A program made the translations under genes and the position numbers. Source: an alpha proteobacterium SCGC AAA280-P20 (lineage in GTDB: Bacteria; Pseudomonadota; Alphaproteobacteria; Pelagibacterales; Pelagibacteraceae). Taken from it: DNA of 48,167 nucleotides. The notes below the pieces were generated by a model, which was given only the letters and a program-made list of their open reading frames with translations, searched no databases and had not been told where the DNA came from. The stretch lies in NCBI GenBank assembly GCA_000371845.1, contig AQUE01000003.1:1-48167 (forward strand), read 5' to 3'. The first letter of the stretch is position 1. The number at the start of each line of letters is the position of its first letter. Of the stretch, positions 8,512-19,171 are shown in pieces.

Positions 8512-10064
8512 TCAATTGTTGCTGGCGGTTTTGAAGTAATATCATAAACAACTCTGTTAATACCTTTTACATTATTAATAATTTTATTTGAAATCTCTGC
8601 TAAATCTTTATTTTTAAAGTTGTAAAAATCCGCTGTCATTCCATCCTGGGATGTAACTGCTCTTAATGAGCAAACGAATTCATATGTCTTAGAATCGCCC
8701 ATTACGCCCACTGTTTTAATTGGCAAGAGAACAGTAAAGGCTTGCCAAATTTTTTTATAAAGATTTCTTTTTTTTAATTCATTTATAAAAATAATATCTG
8801 CTTCTTGTAAAATTTTAACTTTAATTTTATCAATTTTTCCAGGAATTCTAATTGCTAAACCAGGGCCAGGAAAAGGATGTCTAAAAATGATTTCGTTAGA
8901 TAACTTTAGGCTAAGACCTATTTTTCTCACCTCATCTTTAAATAGCTCCCTAAATGGTTCTATTAATTTAAATTTCATTTTTTTTGGCAAGCCGCCTACG
9001 TTATGATGTGATTTAATTACCGATGAAGGTCCTCCATGATGGCTTTGGCTTTCAATAACATCGGGGTATAAAGTTCCTTGTGCTAAATATCTAATTTTTT
9101 TAAACTTTCTAGACTCTCTTTCGAAAATTCTTATAAAAATTTTACCTATAATTTTTCTCTTAGTTTCAGGATCGGTAACATTTTTTAAAGCATTTAAAAA
9201 AATTGAGGATGCATCAACATAATTTAATTTTATTTTATAATTTTTTCGATAAACATTAATTACTTCCAATGCTTCATTTTTTCTCAACAGGCCAGTATTT
9301 ATGAAAAAACAATGCAATTTTTTTCCTATGGCTCTGTACAATAAAGCAGCTAATACACTGCTATCAACGCCTCCTGACAAAGCACATAAAATATTTTCAT
9401 TACCAACTTCAGATTTAATGTTTTTAATTAAATAATTAATTTGGTTTTTAGAATTCCAATTCTTTTTTAATTTACAAATACTAAATAAAAAGTTCTTAAA
9501 TAAAATATTTCCATTAGCTGTATGGATTACTTCGGGATGAAATTGAACTCCAAATATTTTTTTGGTTAGATTTTGTATAATTGTGTATTTATAATCATCA
9601 CTAGAAGCTACACCTTGAAATCCTTTTGGTATTTTTATTACTACATCAGTATGGTTCATCCATACTTGTGTTTTTTTATCTTTATTAAAAAAATTTTTTG
9701 TTAATATTGATGATTTATTACTAAAAATATCACATCTTCCAAATTCACTCTTTTTATAATTTTTAACTACGCCTCCAAATTCTTTTGCTAATAATTGATG
9801 CCCATAACAAATACCAAGAATAGGTTTGTTAAAATTTAATATTTGTTTTGGAATTCCTAAATATGAAGTTTTAGTAATTGATAAAGGACCGCCTGATAAA
9901 ATAATTCCTTTTAAATTTGATTCATTTCTTATGTCTTTAGTTTTATAACAACTAATAATTTCGCAATAAACTCCTAATTCTCTAATTCTTCGCGCAATAA
10001 GTTGAGTAGTTTGAGATCCAAAATCTATTATGATTATTTTATCTGTATAAGAAATATCGTTCAT
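8502..10064 (-). CDS. guaA: GMP synthase (glutamine-hydrolysing)
   Basis: Converts XMP to GMP with glutamine and ATP. The 520 residues hold an N-terminal class I glutamine amidotransferase domain with nucleophile PILGICYGHQ and the His-Glu pair in GVQFHPEV, an ATP-pyrophosphatase P loop (ALSGGVDSSV), and the C-terminal dimerisation domain ending in TSKPPATIEWE. In the family the order GATase, ATP-PPase, dimerisation domain is invariant and is kept here. Together with guaB two genes upstream it forms the IMP-to-GMP branch. It overlaps panB by ten bases, and the preceding TPR gene ends at its start codon. Confidence 0.97.
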   Translation of the reverse strand: MNDISYTDKIIIIDFGSQTTQLIARRIRELGVYCEIISCYKTKDIRNESNLKGIILSGGPLSITKTSYLGIPKQILNFNKPILGICYGHQLLAKEFGGVVKNYKKSEFGRCDIFSNKSSILTKNFFNKDKKTQVWMNHTDVVIKIPKGFQGVASSDDYKYTIIQNLTKKIFGVQFHPEVIHTANGNILFKNFLFSICKLKKNWNSKNQINYLIKNIKSEVGNENILCALSGGVDSSVLAALLYRAIGKKLHCFFINTGLLRKNEALEVINVYRKNYKIKLNYVDASSIFLNALKNVTDPETKRKIIGKIFIRIFERESRKFKKIRYLAQGTLYPDVIESQSHHGGPSSVIKSHHNVGGLPKKMKFKLIEPFRELFKDEVRKIGLSLKLSNEIIFRHPFPGPGLAIRIPGKIDKIKVKILQEADIIFINELKKRNLYKKIWQAFTVLLPIKTVGVMGDSKTYEFVCSLRAVTSQDGMTADFYNFKNKDLAEISNKIINNVKGINRVVYDITSKPPATIEWE

Positions 10065-10489
10065 TACTTCTTATCAATTATGATCATTTTCGATAAATCG
10101 TTCTTCTTTGAGCATAATTGTTTACATACTTTAGAAAAAACTAAATTACTTTCTTGGGCCTTCTTAAAATCTCCTTCTTCAATATTTAGTAAAATTTTCA
10201 AATACAGAGCTTCTTCATTTTTTGGATTCAAAACTAAAACTGTATCTAAGTAATTTTTTTGTTGATTACTATCTTTGTTAATTGCTGATATTTTTGACAA
10301 ATGTAAATATGAATTCTCATTCTTTGTATTAAATACAATGTCTTTTTCAAAATAATATTTAGCTTCTTTATAATCATTTTGATTAAAAAACTTTATACCT
10401 TGATTAAAATAATCAAAATTTGCAGCATAACTTTTTAAAACTAATGTACAAAAAAATATTGATAAAAAATGTTTATAATATTTTTTCAT
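10064..10489 (-). CDS. Small exported TPR-repeat protein
   Basis: 141 residues with a hydrophobic N-terminus and signal-peptidase-type end (about 1-22, ending KSYAA), followed by about three TPR-like helical pairs (FNQGIKFFNQNDYKEAKYYFEK; AINKDSNQQKNYLDTVLVL; EALYLKILLNIEEGDFKKAQ). Two cysteines near the end (KVCKQLCSKK) could form a disulfide in the periplasm. I do not recognise a specific family. It lies between guaB and guaA with almost no spacing, so it is co-expressed with purine genes, but nothing in it suggests a metabolic role; a periplasmic protein-interaction role is inference. Confidence 0.7.
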   Translation of the reverse strand: MKKYYKHFLSIFFCTLVLKSYAANFDYFNQGIKFFNQNDYKEAKYYFEKDIVFNTKNENSYLHLSKISAINKDSNQQKNYLDTVLVLNPKNEEALYLKILLNIEEGDFKKAQESNLVFSKVCKQLCSKKNDLSKMIIIDKK

Positions 10490-10491
10490 AA

Positions 10492-11946
10492 TTAACTTTC
10501 AAACGGATAATTAGGTGACTGTTTTGTAATTTGTATATCGTGTACATGACTTTCTTTTAAACCTGAATTTGTAATTTTAACAAATTTTGCTTTTTTCTTT
10601 AATTCCAAAATATTTTTAGCTCCAACATAACCCATTGATGCTTTTAATCCTCCAATAAGTTGATGAATAACTGCCCTTACAGGTCCTTTATAAGGAACTC
10701 TTCCTTCAATGCCTTCAGGTACTAGTTTTAATGAATCGTTAATTTCTTGTTGAAAATATCTATCAGCGGATCCTCTCGACATTGCCCCTATAGAGCCCAT
10801 TCCTCTATAAGATTTATAACTTCTGCCTTGGTAATAAAAAACATCTCCTGGACTTTCTTCTGTTCCTGCAAATAGTGATCCTATCATTACGGCATCTGCT
10901 CCCGCTCCTATAGCTTTCGCAATGTCGCCAGAATATCTTATTCCACCGTCTGCTATAATTTTAATTTTTTTGTTTTTAATTGCTTTTGCGACATTATATA
11001 TAGCTGTAAATTGAGGAACTCCTACTCCAGCAACAATTCTTGTAGTGCAAATTGATCCTGGTCCTATTCCCACTTTTACTGCGTCAGCTCCATAATCAAC
11101 TAATGCTTTTGCTCCTTCAGCCGTAGCTATATTTCCAGCTATTATAGTTGTCTTAATATTTTTTTTAATCTTCTCTAATGTTTTTAATACAGAGACTGAG
11201 TGTCCGTGAGCTGTATCCAGAACAATTACATCTGCTCCAGCTTCTGCTAACTGCTCCGCTCTTTGAAAGCTTTCCTCTCCAGTTCCAACCGCTGCAGCAA
11301 CTACTAATGATCCTTTTTTATCTTTGGCCGCCTCTGGATAAATTTGAGATTTTTGAATATCTTTAACAGTAATAAGTCCTTTGCATTTGAAATTATTATC
11401 TACAATAATTAATTTTTCTATTTTGTTTTTAAATAAGATTTTTTTTGCTTCTGTTAATGATGTTCCAACTTTTGCTGTAACAAGTTCTTTAGTCATTAAA
11501 TCTTTAACTTTAATTTTTTTGTCAGTTACAAATCTAACGTCTCGATTAGTTAAAATTCCAACTAATTTAAAATTTTTATTAACTACCAAGATTCCTGATA
11601 TTTTGTGATTTTTCATTAACTCTGTTGCCTCTAACAACGAGGCTTCAGCATCAATCGTAATAGGATCAATAACCATTCCGGATTCAAATCTTTTAACTAA
11701 TTTAATTTGATTGGCCTGATCCTCTATGCTCATATTTTTATGAATGCATGCCATTCCGCCTGATTGAGCCATAGCTATTGCTAATTTATATTCTGAAACA
11801 GTATCCATTGCGGAAGCAATAAGGGGTATCCCAAGTGTTACGGATAATGATAATTGGGTAGAAACTATAGTCTCTTTAGGTAAAACAGAAGAATGTCTCG
11901 GTTCTAGCAAGACATCGTCAAAAGTTAATGCTTCGGGGATTTCCAT
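10492..11946 (-). CDS. guaB: Inosine-5'-monophosphate dehydrogenase
   Basis: NAD-dependent oxidation of IMP to XMP, the rate-setting step to guanine nucleotides. The 484 residues form a TIM barrel interrupted by a pair of CBS domains (about 95-205: [13 protein letters not shown] and [12 protein letters not shown]). The catalytic loop [15 protein letters not shown] carries the nucleophilic cysteine; the flap [18 protein letters not shown] and the earlier [19 protein letters not shown] are intact. The start ATGGAAATTCCTGAAGC gives [16 protein letters not shown], the normal N-terminus. It is second in the run after rlmE (30 bases away). Confidence 0.97.
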   Translation of the reverse strand: MEIPEALTFDDVLLEPRHSSVLPKETIVSTQLSLSVTLGIPLIASAMDTVSEYKLAIAMAQSGGMACIHKNMSIEDQANQIKLVKRFESGMVIDPITIDAEASLLEATELMKNHKISGILVVNKNFKLVGILTNRDVRFVTDKKIKVKDLMTKELVTAKVGTSLTEAKKILFKNKIEKLIIVDNNFKCKGLITVKDIQKSQIYPEAAKDKKGSLVVAAAVGTGEESFQRAEQLAEAGADVIVLDTAHGHSVSVLKTLEKIKKNIKTTIIAGNIATAEGAKALVDYGADAVKVGIGPGSICTTRIVAGVGVPQFTAIYNVAKAIKNKKIKIIADGGIRYSGDIAKAIGAGADAVMIGSLFAGTEESPGDVFYYQGRSYKSYRGMGSIGAMSRGSADRYFQQEINDSLKLVPEGIEGRVPYKGPVRAVIHQLIGGLKASMGYVGAKNILELKKKAKFVKITNSGLKESHVHDIQITKQSPNYPFES

Positions 11947-11976
11947 GTATAAATTTATTATATTAAAAACTTAAAG

Positions 11977-12615
11977 TCAAATAGTTTTTAAATCACTACA
12001 TAATAAATACATTTCTCTAGATTCTTTTCTGCTAGAATCTGGTTTAATTCTTTCAATTTTTTTAAAGGAATCTTTGGCGTTTTTAATTAAGATATTTTCA
12101 TCTTTTCCGCTAAAAATTTTTACTAATAAAGAAGACTTTGGTTTCAAAATCATTCTAGATAAATTGACAACATCCAAAGCTATAGAATTAGTTTTTATCG
12201 CATCTAAGTCTTTGTTTCCTGTTGTATTAACGGCCATGTCTGACAATGCGACATCAACTTTATTTTTATCAAAGAAATTATTAATAAAATCAAAAAAATC
12301 AGAATCGTTAAAATCTTTCTTATAAAAAAAAATATTAGCAATTTTATCCATATCTAAAATATCTATAGATAGATTTTTACCATTTTTATTAATCTCAGAA
12401 CAAACCTGGGACCATCCTCCAGGTGCACTTCCAAGGTCAACAATATTTAAATTATTCTTTAAAAATTTAAATTTTTTATTAATTTCTATAAGTTTAAAAG
12501 CAGATCTAGATCTATAACCTCTTGCTTTTGCCTCTTTAACATAAAAGTCATTATTTTGTCTGGATATCCAAAGTTTTGAACTTTTTTTTAATTTTTTATT
12601 ATGTATTTTATCCAT
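11977..12615 (-). CDS. rlmE: 23S rRNA 2'-O-methyltransferase RlmE (FtsJ/RrmJ family)
   Basis: SAM-dependent 2'-O-methylation of a uridine in the A loop of 23S rRNA. In 212 residues it shows the RrmJ hallmarks: RSRSAFKLIEI with the first catalytic lysine, the SAM-binding DLGSAPGGWSQV, the catalytic aspartate in ALSDMAVNTTG, the second lysine in LVKIFSG and the glutamate in SRKESREMYLLC, forming the K-D-K-E set. It starts the minus-strand run leading to guaB and is divergent from the glycosyltransferase at 12674; the 58-base gap must hold both promoters. Confidence 0.93.
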   Translation of the reverse strand: MDKIHNKKLKKSSKLWISRQNNDFYVKEAKARGYRSRSAFKLIEINKKFKFLKNNLNIVDLGSAPGGWSQVCSEINKNGKNLSIDILDMDKIANIFFYKKDFNDSDFFDFINNFFDKNKVDVALSDMAVNTTGNKDLDAIKTNSIALDVVNLSRMILKPKSSLLVKIFSGKDENILIKNAKDSFKKIERIKPDSSRKESREMYLLCSDLKTI

Positions 12616-12673
12616 ATAAAATTGAGTAAATAATTACACTAAAAGAATATTTTGAAAACAAATTAATAAACAA

Positions 12674-13672
12674 TTGAAAAAAATTTTAATATACAATTCA
12701 GGAGGTGGGATTGGTGACGCAGTTCAAATTATAAACCTATTAGTCTCTTTGCATGAGCATTACAAGAATCATGAAATTTATCTTCTTCAGGCCCACCAGA
12801 ACAATTTATTTGAAAATTCTTTAAAAGAATTAAACTTAAATTTTATAAAGAAATCTGAAATTGAATTAATGTACTTTGGTTTTAGAATAAAACATTACTT
12901 TCAATTAAATTCTTTAATTAAAAAAAAAAATATTTTTTTTGATATCATAATAGATTTACAATCTAAATTAAGAAATACAATAATTTTAAAAAAAATACCT
13001 CATAATATTTTTATTTCTAGTACATTTAATAATTTTTTTTTAGACCCCAAACTTAAAGTAAATAGTAAAGAAAAAAATATTATCTATAGAATTACAAATT
13101 ATATAAATATTCTAAATGATAATAAATTTATTTTAAGAAAATATAATATAAATTTGATTAATAAAATTTACTTTGATGAAGCCTATAGATTATTGCCAAA
13201 CGATAAATATGTTGGAATTTCTATGACTCAAGGAAATTTATATAGAAAAAAAACATTACCACTTGATTATATTATAGAAGTGGCAAAACATCTTATATCT
13301 ATAAACAAAAAACCTGTTTTTTTAATTGAGAAGAAACATTTCAAACTCAAAGAAGAAATAGCAAGACAATTAACGCATGCTATTTTTCCTGAATTCAATA
13401 GCAATTTAAATGACCCATGTTTATTAATTACACTGGCAAAAAGAATGAGTTATGTAATCTCAATTGATAATGGTGTCATGCATTTACTTTCTTTGTCTAA
13501 TATTCCTATGATTGCAATATTTGGTCCTACCTCATCTGATAAATTTGCCCCAAAAGTAGATAAAATAAAAATTTTAAGTAGCCAAAAATTATTCAATTCC
13601 AAAAAAATAAATTTAATCACTCCAAAAATTATTATTCAGCAAATTGACTTGTTTGAAAAAGAGATAATTTAA
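12674..13672 (+). CDS. Glycosyltransferase family 9 (heptosyltransferase-like)
   Basis: 332 residues with the two-Rossmann layout of ADP-heptose:LPS heptosyltransferases: an N-terminal glycine-rich YNSGGGIGDAVQI and a C-terminal nucleotide-sugar site ISIDNGVMHLLSLSNIPMIAIFGPTSSDKFAP. This suggests transfer of a sugar to the LPS core, acting at the cytoplasmic face of the inner membrane. The start is a TTG at 12674, immediately followed by the expected MKKILIYNSGGG sequence; no ATG fits. It stands alone between divergent rlmE and convergent pssA. The donor sugar cannot be determined. Confidence 0.83.
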   Translation: MKKILIYNSGGGIGDAVQIINLLVSLHEHYKNHEIYLLQAHQNNLFENSLKELNLNFIKKSEIELMYFGFRIKHYFQLNSLIKKKNIFFDIIIDLQSKLRNTIILKKIPHNIFISSTFNNFFLDPKLKVNSKEKNIIYRITNYINILNDNKFILRKYNINLINKIYFDEAYRLLPNDKYVGISMTQGNLYRKKTLPLDYIIEVAKHLISINKKPVFLIEKKHFKLKEEIARQLTHAIFPEFNSNLNDPCLLITLAKRMSYVISIDNGVMHLLSLSNIPMIAIFGPTSSDKFAPKVDKIKILSSQKLFNSKKINLITPKIIIQQIDLFEKEII

Positions 13673-13681
13673 AATTTATCT

Positions 13682-14440
13682 TTAAATAAAATCTTCAGAA
13701 ATTAGGCTATCAGTCCCCTTTGAAGATCGTTTTTTAATAATTTTAAAATGAACAAAACTAATAGGTATCAAAGATAAATATACGCATCCTGTCGCTAAAA
13801 GAGTGTTAAATGGATAATTGATTAAAAGACCAAAATAAGCGGCAATTAATAACAATAAGAATATCAAGAAAGGTCTGCTTACTTTAATTCCTTTTAGTGA
13901 ATAGGTTGGAATTTTACTAATCATTAAAAATGTTGAGGCTATTATAAAAATTATAGATAATTTTTTATAATCATAATTTGAAGCAAAGTCGCTCAATAAT
14001 AAAATTAATGGCAAAAGTAATATTCCCGCTCCTGCTGGAGATGGGACTCCTGTAAAGAAGTTTTCCCTCCACTTTTCATTTATTATTTTTGTTCCTAAAT
14101 TAAATCTTGCTAACCTTAAGCAGCATGCAACTGAATGAAATAAAACTAACAACCAACCAACATTTCCTAAATCTTTTAAAATCCATATATAAACTGTAAT
14201 AGCTGGCGCTACTCCAAAATTAATAAAATCAATTAAAGAATCTAATTCAGCACCAAATTTTGAAGTTCCTTTTATTAATCTTGCAATTCTTCCATCCATT
14301 GTGTCGATGATTGAAGCGATGGTAATTGCTATGACCGCATAATCAAATTGAGAATTAAGTGCAAACTTAATTGAACTAATTCCAACGCATAAACCTAAAA
14401 TACTTATAATACTTGGAATAACGTATCTTGGATGGATCAT
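13682..14440 (-). CDS. pssA: CDP-diacylglycerol--serine O-phosphatidyltransferase
   Basis: Forms phosphatidylserine from CDP-diacylglycerol and serine at the inner membrane. The 252 residues carry the CDP-alcohol phosphatidyltransferase signature DGRIARLIKGTSKFGAELD followed by SLIDFINFGVAP, with its catalytic aspartates, inside about eight hydrophobic helices. It lies 18 bases downstream of psd, so the pair makes phosphatidylethanolamine in one transcript. No unusual replacements are seen. The family also includes phosphatidylcholine and phosphatidylglycerophosphate synthases, but the FGVAP ending and psd linkage favour serine. Confidence 0.93.
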   Translation of the reverse strand: MIHPRYVIPSIISILGLCVGISSIKFALNSQFDYAVIAITIASIIDTMDGRIARLIKGTSKFGAELDSLIDFINFGVAPAITVYIWILKDLGNVGWLLVLFHSVACCLRLARFNLGTKIINEKWRENFFTGVPSPAGAGILLLPLILLLSDFASNYDYKKLSIIFIIASTFLMISKIPTYSLKGIKVSRPFLIFLLLLIAAYFGLLINYPFNTLLATGCVYLSLIPISFVHFKIIKKRSSKGTDSLISEDFI

Positions 14441-14458
14441 TTTAAAGAAATATATTAT

Positions 14459-15109
14459 CTAAATTTTTGCTAGTAAACTTTCTCCCGCAACTACAGTCTG
14501 TCCTTGTTTTGCTAAAAGTTTGTAATCATTATCAAAATAAAGATCAACTCTGCTACCAAATCGTATAATTCCAATTCTATCACCTTGATTTAAATTCTGA
14601 CCTTCTTTAACTTCACAAACAATTCTTCGTGCAATCAGCCCTGCTATCTGAACAATTGCAAATGTCTTTCCTGAGTTGTTAGAATATTTAATTAAATTTC
14701 TTTCATTATCATCGCTGGCTTTATCTAAAGATGCATCAATAAATTTCCCTGGCTTATAAAATATTTCATCTATTTTTCCAGTAACTGGAACTCTGTTAAC
14801 ATGACAATTAAAAACATTCATAAACACGCTCACTCTTTGATATTCTTTATTTTCCATATTAAGTTCTTTTGGACCTCTAACATTTGCTATTAAGCTTATA
14901 ACTCCGTCAGCTGGACTAACTAAAAAACTATCATCATTAATAGGATATCTTTCTGGATCTCTAAAAAAATAATAAACCCAAATTGTTAAAATAAAACCAA
15001 TAACGCCTAAAATTTTGTTAATTAAAATTAACAGCATAGTAATAATTACTGCTATTGCTAGCATTCTATAGCCTTCTCTATGCAGCGGTGGAAAAATAAT
15101 ATCTAACAT
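14459..15109 (-). CDS. psd: Phosphatidylserine decarboxylase (short type) proenzyme
   Basis: Pyruvoyl-dependent decarboxylation of phosphatidylserine to phosphatidylethanolamine. The 216 residues are the short bacterial/archaeal class with N-terminal hydrophobic segments (about 15-50), the conserved YFFRDPER and PADGVI, NCHVNRVPVTG, and the self-cleavage site in IRFGSRVDLYF, where the Gly-Ser bond is cut to create the pyruvoyl group on the alpha chain. The Phe-Gly-Ser form is usual in this class, whereas LGST is typical of the long class. It is the first gene of psd-pssA and divergent from icd across 62 bases. Confidence 0.93.
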   Translation of the reverse strand: MLDIIFPPLHREGYRMLAIAVIITMLLILINKILGVIGFILTIWVYYFFRDPERYPINDDSFLVSPADGVISLIANVRGPKELNMENKEYQRVSVFMNVFNCHVNRVPVTGKIDEIFYKPGKFIDASLDKASDDNERNLIKYSNNSGKTFAIVQIAGLIARRIVCEVKEGQNLNQGDRIGIIRFGSRVDLYFDNDYKLLAKQGQTVVAGESLLAKI

Positions 15110-15171
15110 AATTATTTAATTAGTTAAAAACATACTATATAAAAATATTTTTTATTAATATCAAAAAAACT

Positions 15172-16386
15172 ATGTCAAAAATTAAAGTAAAAAATCCCGT
15201 TGTAGAGCTCGATGGCGATGAAATGACAAGGATTATTTGGGATTTTATTAAACAAAAACTAATACTTCCTTACCTTGATATAGACCTTAAATATTTTGAT
15301 TTAGGCATGGAAAGTAGAGATAAAACTGACGATCAGATAACAATTGATTCTGCTAATGCAATCAAGAAATATGGAGTTGGAGTTAAGTGCGCAACAATCA
15401 CTCCTGATGAAGAAAGAGTAAAAGAATTTAATCTTAAAAAAATGTGGAAGTCTCCAAATGGAACTATCAGAAATATATTAGGAGGAACTATATTTAGAGA
15501 GCCTATTATTTGTAAAAATATTCCAAAATTGGTTCCTTCTTGGACTGATCCTATAGTAATTGGAAGACATTCTTTTGGAGATCAATACAAAGCAACAGAT
15601 TTTAAAGTACCCGGAAAAGGCAAGCTTAAAATTCAATGGGTGTCAGAGGATAATAAACAAACAATCGAGCATGAGGTTTTTAATTTTACAAGCCCAGGTG
15701 TTGCGCTTGCTATGTACAACTTAGATGACTCAATAAGAGACTTTGCAAGAGCATGTATGAATTATGGAATTTTAAGAAAATGGCCAGTTTATTTATCTAC
15801 AAAAAATACAATTCTTAAAGCTTATGATGGAAGATTTAAGGATCTATTCCAAGAAGTTTATGAAAAAGAATTTAAATCAAAATTTAATGATATTGGAATT
15901 ACATATGAACACAGATTAATAGACGACATGGTTGCATGTGCTATGAAATGGAGTGGTAAATACGTTTGGGCTTGTAAGAATTATGATGGTGATGTTCAGT
16001 CAGATACTGTTGCTCAAGGCTTTGGCTCATTAGGTTTAATGACAAGCGTATTAATGACTCCTGATGGAAAAACTGTTGAGGCTGAAGCTGCTCATGGAAC
16101 TGTAACTAGACATTACAGAGAACATCAAAAAGGCAAACAAACATCTACAAATCCTGTAGCATCTATTTTTGCATGGACAAGGGGACTGGCACATAGAGGA
16201 AAATTAGATGGTAATAACAAATTAATAAAATTTTCTAATACTCTAGAAAAAGTTTGTGTTGCGAGTGTAGAAAAAGGACATATGACAAAAGACCTTGCTA
16301 TCCTAATTAATAGAGATGCAAAATATCAAACTACAACTGAATTTTTAGAGACCATAAATTTTAATCTTAAAAAAGAATTAAATTAA
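15172..16386 (+). CDS. icd: NADP-dependent isocitrate dehydrogenase (eukaryote-like class)
   Basis: TCA-cycle oxidative decarboxylation of isocitrate to 2-oxoglutarate. The 404 residues start [18 protein letters not shown], the N-terminus of the dimeric NADP class shared by alphaproteobacteria and mitochondria. The substrate loop [10 protein letters not shown], the metal site [12 protein letters not shown] and the nucleotide region [12 protein letters not shown] are intact. The stop overlaps the alaS stop by four bases on the opposite strand, with no visible terminator between these convergent genes. Confidence 0.96.
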   Translation: MSKIKVKNPVVELDGDEMTRIIWDFIKQKLILPYLDIDLKYFDLGMESRDKTDDQITIDSANAIKKYGVGVKCATITPDEERVKEFNLKKMWKSPNGTIRNILGGTIFREPIICKNIPKLVPSWTDPIVIGRHSFGDQYKATDFKVPGKGKLKIQWVSEDNKQTIEHEVFNFTSPGVALAMYNLDDSIRDFARACMNYGILRKWPVYLSTKNTILKAYDGRFKDLFQEVYEKEFKSKFNDIGITYEHRLIDDMVACAMKWSGKYVWACKNYDGDVQSDTVAQGFGSLGLMTSVLMTPDGKTVEAEAAHGTVTRHYREHQKGKQTSTNPVASIFAWTRGLAHRGKLDGNNKLIKFSNTLEKVCVASVEKGHMTKDLAILINRDAKYQTTTEFLETINFNLKKELN

Positions 16387-19061
16387 TTAATTTTTTTTAA
16401 AATTTCTTCAAAAGAGCTGTCAATTTTTGAACTATCAGAGCCTCCACTGGCTTGAGCAAAATCTTTTCTTCCACCTCCGCCTTTTCCACCTAAAATTACT
16501 CCTATTTCTTTAGCTAATTTAGAGGCATCATATTCGTTGGTTAGATCATTAGTTATTCCAACTGCTACCGTAACTTTTCCTAAGTTTACAGAATATAAAA
16601 TAATAATTTTTTTATTTAATTGTTTTTTTTGGTCTTCAATAAAACTTTGAATTCTTTTAACTGGATAATCTAATAATTTTTGAAATCTAACACTAATTTT
16701 ATTATGATTAACATCTTTAATTATATTTTTGTTCTTATCTAATAATATATTTTTGACTTCCAAATCTTCTAATATTTTTTTTAAAACAACTGTTCTTGTT
16801 GCAAAATCTTCTTCTTTAATTTCTTTAATATTACCTCCTAAATCTTTTATCTTTTTTTCCAATTCATTAATTTGAGCTATTTTGTTTTGATTAATTTCAT
16901 CTTGTTCATTTGCTCTATTTTTTAAGTGTTCTGCTAACTGAGCATCTCTTAAAGCTTCGACTCTTCTTACTCCTGCTGCAACAGGAGATTGACTTACAAC
17001 TGAAAATTTTCCAATTTCATAAGTATTTTTAACATGTGTTCCTCCGCACAATTCGATGGAAAAAGCTTTATTTCCATCAGTGCCCATTGTTAAAACTCTT
17101 ACTTCTTCTCCATACTTTTCTCCAAACAGCGCTAAAGCTCCCTCTGCTACGGCAGCTTTTGGCGTCATAAGTCTTGTTTGAACGTCTGATTTTTGTTCAA
17201 TGATTTTATTAACACAATCATTAATCTTGATCATTTCTTCATCGCTAATTGATTTGTTGTGACTAAAATCAAATCTTAATCTGTCTGGGCCAACATACGA
17301 TCCTTTTTGAGCAACATGTTTTCCAAGAGTTCTTCTTAACGATTCATGAAGCAAATGTGTTGCGGAATGATAGGCTCTGATATTCTGTCTTTTAATTGAA
17401 TCAATCTTAAGATCGGCCTGGTCGCCTTTTTTGATTTCTCCTGAAATAAGTTTTCCATAATGAATATAAAGATCACCAAACATTTTTTTTGTATCTGTCA
17501 CTTCGAATTTAAAATTATTACTAGAAATAAAGCCTTTGTCTCCTACTTGGCCTCCAGATTCTCCATAAAACGTAGTTTGATTTAAAATAAGAGCTAGCTC
17601 TGAATTTTTATTTGAACTATCAATTTCTTTATCAAGACTAACTATTGATAAAATAACACCTTGAGAAGACTCTGTATTGTAACCTAAGAATTCTGTAGGA
17701 CCGTGTTTTTCTTTAAGTTCAAACCAAATTTTTGAAGTATGATCCGAGCCGGAGCCTTTCCATGATGCTCTTGCAATTTTTTTACTTTCTAACATTAGAA
17801 TATTAAACTTATCTTCATCTACAGATATCTTTTTATCTTTTAAAAAATCCTGCGTAAGATCTAAAGGAAATCCGTATGTGTCGTATAATTTAAAAGCTAA
17901 TTCTCCTGAAAGTTTATTATTTTTTACACTGCCAATTTCTGTATTTAATATTTTCATTCCATTCTTAAGCATTAAAGAAAATCTTTCTTCCTCTAATTTT
18001 AAATTTTGAGAAATTAAAGAATCTGCCCTTTTAAGTTCTGGATATTCAGAACTCATTTCAGAAATAAGAGTTGGAAGAACTTTATAAAGAACTGGCAAAT
18101 CTGATCCTAAAGTAAAAGTATGACGCATAGCTCTTCTCATTATTCTTCTTAGAACATAACCTCTTCCTTCATTAGAAGGGAGAACTCCATCTGCTATTAA
18201 AAATGCTGTTGCTCTTAAATGATCGGCAATAACTCTAAAGCTTGGTAAATTTTTTTCTGAAACTTTAATATTAATAAAATTTTCTGCAGACTTAATTATA
18301 TTTTTGAATAAATCTATTTGATAGTTATCATGAGTGCCTTGTAGTACTGCGGCTATCCTCTCTAAACCCATACCTGTATCAACTGAAGGTTTGGGCAAGT
18401 TAACTCTTTTGTCTTTTGAAATTTGTTCGAATTGCATAAATACAAGATTCCAAATTTCTACAAATCTATTTCCATCTTGATCTACAGAACCAGGTGGGCC
18501 GCCTTTAAGATGATCTCCATGATCGTAAAAAATTTCAGAGCAAGGACCACAAGGACCTGTATCGCCCATTGACCAAAAATTATCGTTAGTTTTAATTCTT
18601 ATAATCCGACCATCTTGCAGTCCTGATATTTTTTTCCATAAATTAAACGCCTCATCATCCTCGTGAAAAACTGTTACTGTTAGCTTTTCTTTTGATATTC
18701 CATAGTCTTTAGTGATTAACTCCCAAGCAAATTTAATTGCAGATTCTTTAAAATAATCGCCAAACGAGAAATTTCCCAACATCTCAAAAAAAGTATGATG
18801 TCGAGGTGTGTAGCCTACGTTTTCTAAATCATTATGTTTTCCTCCAGCTCTAACGCATTTTTGAGATGTTGTTGCTCTTTTAAAAGGAAGCTTTTCTAAG
18901 CCTGTAAAAACATTTTTAAATTGAACCATTCCTGAATTGGTAAACATTAATGTTGGATCGTTTTGAGGAACTAAAGGACTGGAATCTACGACTTGATGAG
19001 AATTTTTTGAAAAAAAATTCTTAAAAGTACTTCTGCATTCAGTAAGTGTTTTTGTACCCAT
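16383..19061 (-). CDS. alaS: Alanyl-tRNA synthetase
   Basis: Charges tRNA-Ala with alanine and edits Ser/Gly mischarging. The 892 residues are full length. In order: class II catalytic core ([35 protein letters not shown]), tRNA-recognition helices ([28 protein letters not shown]), the editing domain with zinc ligands in [13 protein letters not shown] and IELCGGTHV, a coiled-coil stretch, and the C-terminal domain ending in [17 protein letters not shown]. It is convergent with icd, and 110 bases separate its start from recA upstream. Confidence 0.97.
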   Translation of the reverse strand: MGTKTLTECRSTFKNFFSKNSHQVVDSSPLVPQNDPTLMFTNSGMVQFKNVFTGLEKLPFKRATTSQKCVRAGGKHNDLENVGYTPRHHTFFEMLGNFSFGDYFKESAIKFAWELITKDYGISKEKLTVTVFHEDDEAFNLWKKISGLQDGRIIRIKTNDNFWSMGDTGPCGPCSEIFYDHGDHLKGGPPGSVDQDGNRFVEIWNLVFMQFEQISKDKRVNLPKPSVDTGMGLERIAAVLQGTHDNYQIDLFKNIIKSAENFINIKVSEKNLPSFRVIADHLRATAFLIADGVLPSNEGRGYVLRRIMRRAMRHTFTLGSDLPVLYKVLPTLISEMSSEYPELKRADSLISQNLKLEEERFSLMLKNGMKILNTEIGSVKNNKLSGELAFKLYDTYGFPLDLTQDFLKDKKISVDEDKFNILMLESKKIARASWKGSGSDHTSKIWFELKEKHGPTEFLGYNTESSQGVILSIVSLDKEIDSSNKNSELALILNQTTFYGESGGQVGDKGFISSNNFKFEVTDTKKMFGDLYIHYGKLISGEIKKGDQADLKIDSIKRQNIRAYHSATHLLHESLRRTLGKHVAQKGSYVGPDRLRFDFSHNKSISDEEMIKINDCVNKIIEQKSDVQTRLMTPKAAVAEGALALFGEKYGEEVRVLTMGTDGNKAFSIELCGGTHVKNTYEIGKFSVVSQSPVAAGVRRVEALRDAQLAEHLKNRANEQDEINQNKIAQINELEKKIKDLGGNIKEIKEEDFATRTVVLKKILEDLEVKNILLDKNKNIIKDVNHNKISVRFQKLLDYPVKRIQSFIEDQKKQLNKKIIILYSVNLGKVTVAVGITNDLTNEYDASKLAKEIGVILGGKGGGGRKDFAQASGGSDSSKIDSSFEEILKKIN

Positions 19062-19102
19062 CTACTTATAGATACAACTTTTTATATATATGTCTAGAAT
19101 GC

Positions 19103-19130
19103 TAAAGGCGCCTTTTTAAAAGCGCCTTTA
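19103..19130 (-). terminator. Hairpin between recA and alaS, likely recA terminator
   Basis: A perfect 9-bp stem (TAAAGGCGC at 19103-19111 and GCGCCTTTA at 19122-19130) encloses a 10-base loop whose T5 and A4 stretches can extend the pairing. It stands out as G:C-rich in this AT-rich gap, directly after the recA stop on the minus strand. No long U tract follows the stem, so the termination mode is uncertain; attenuation or RNA end protection is also possible. Confidence 0.6.
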
Positions 19131-19171
19131 ATTAACGTATTAAGAATATTTAAGTTTAAAATTTACTAAGC

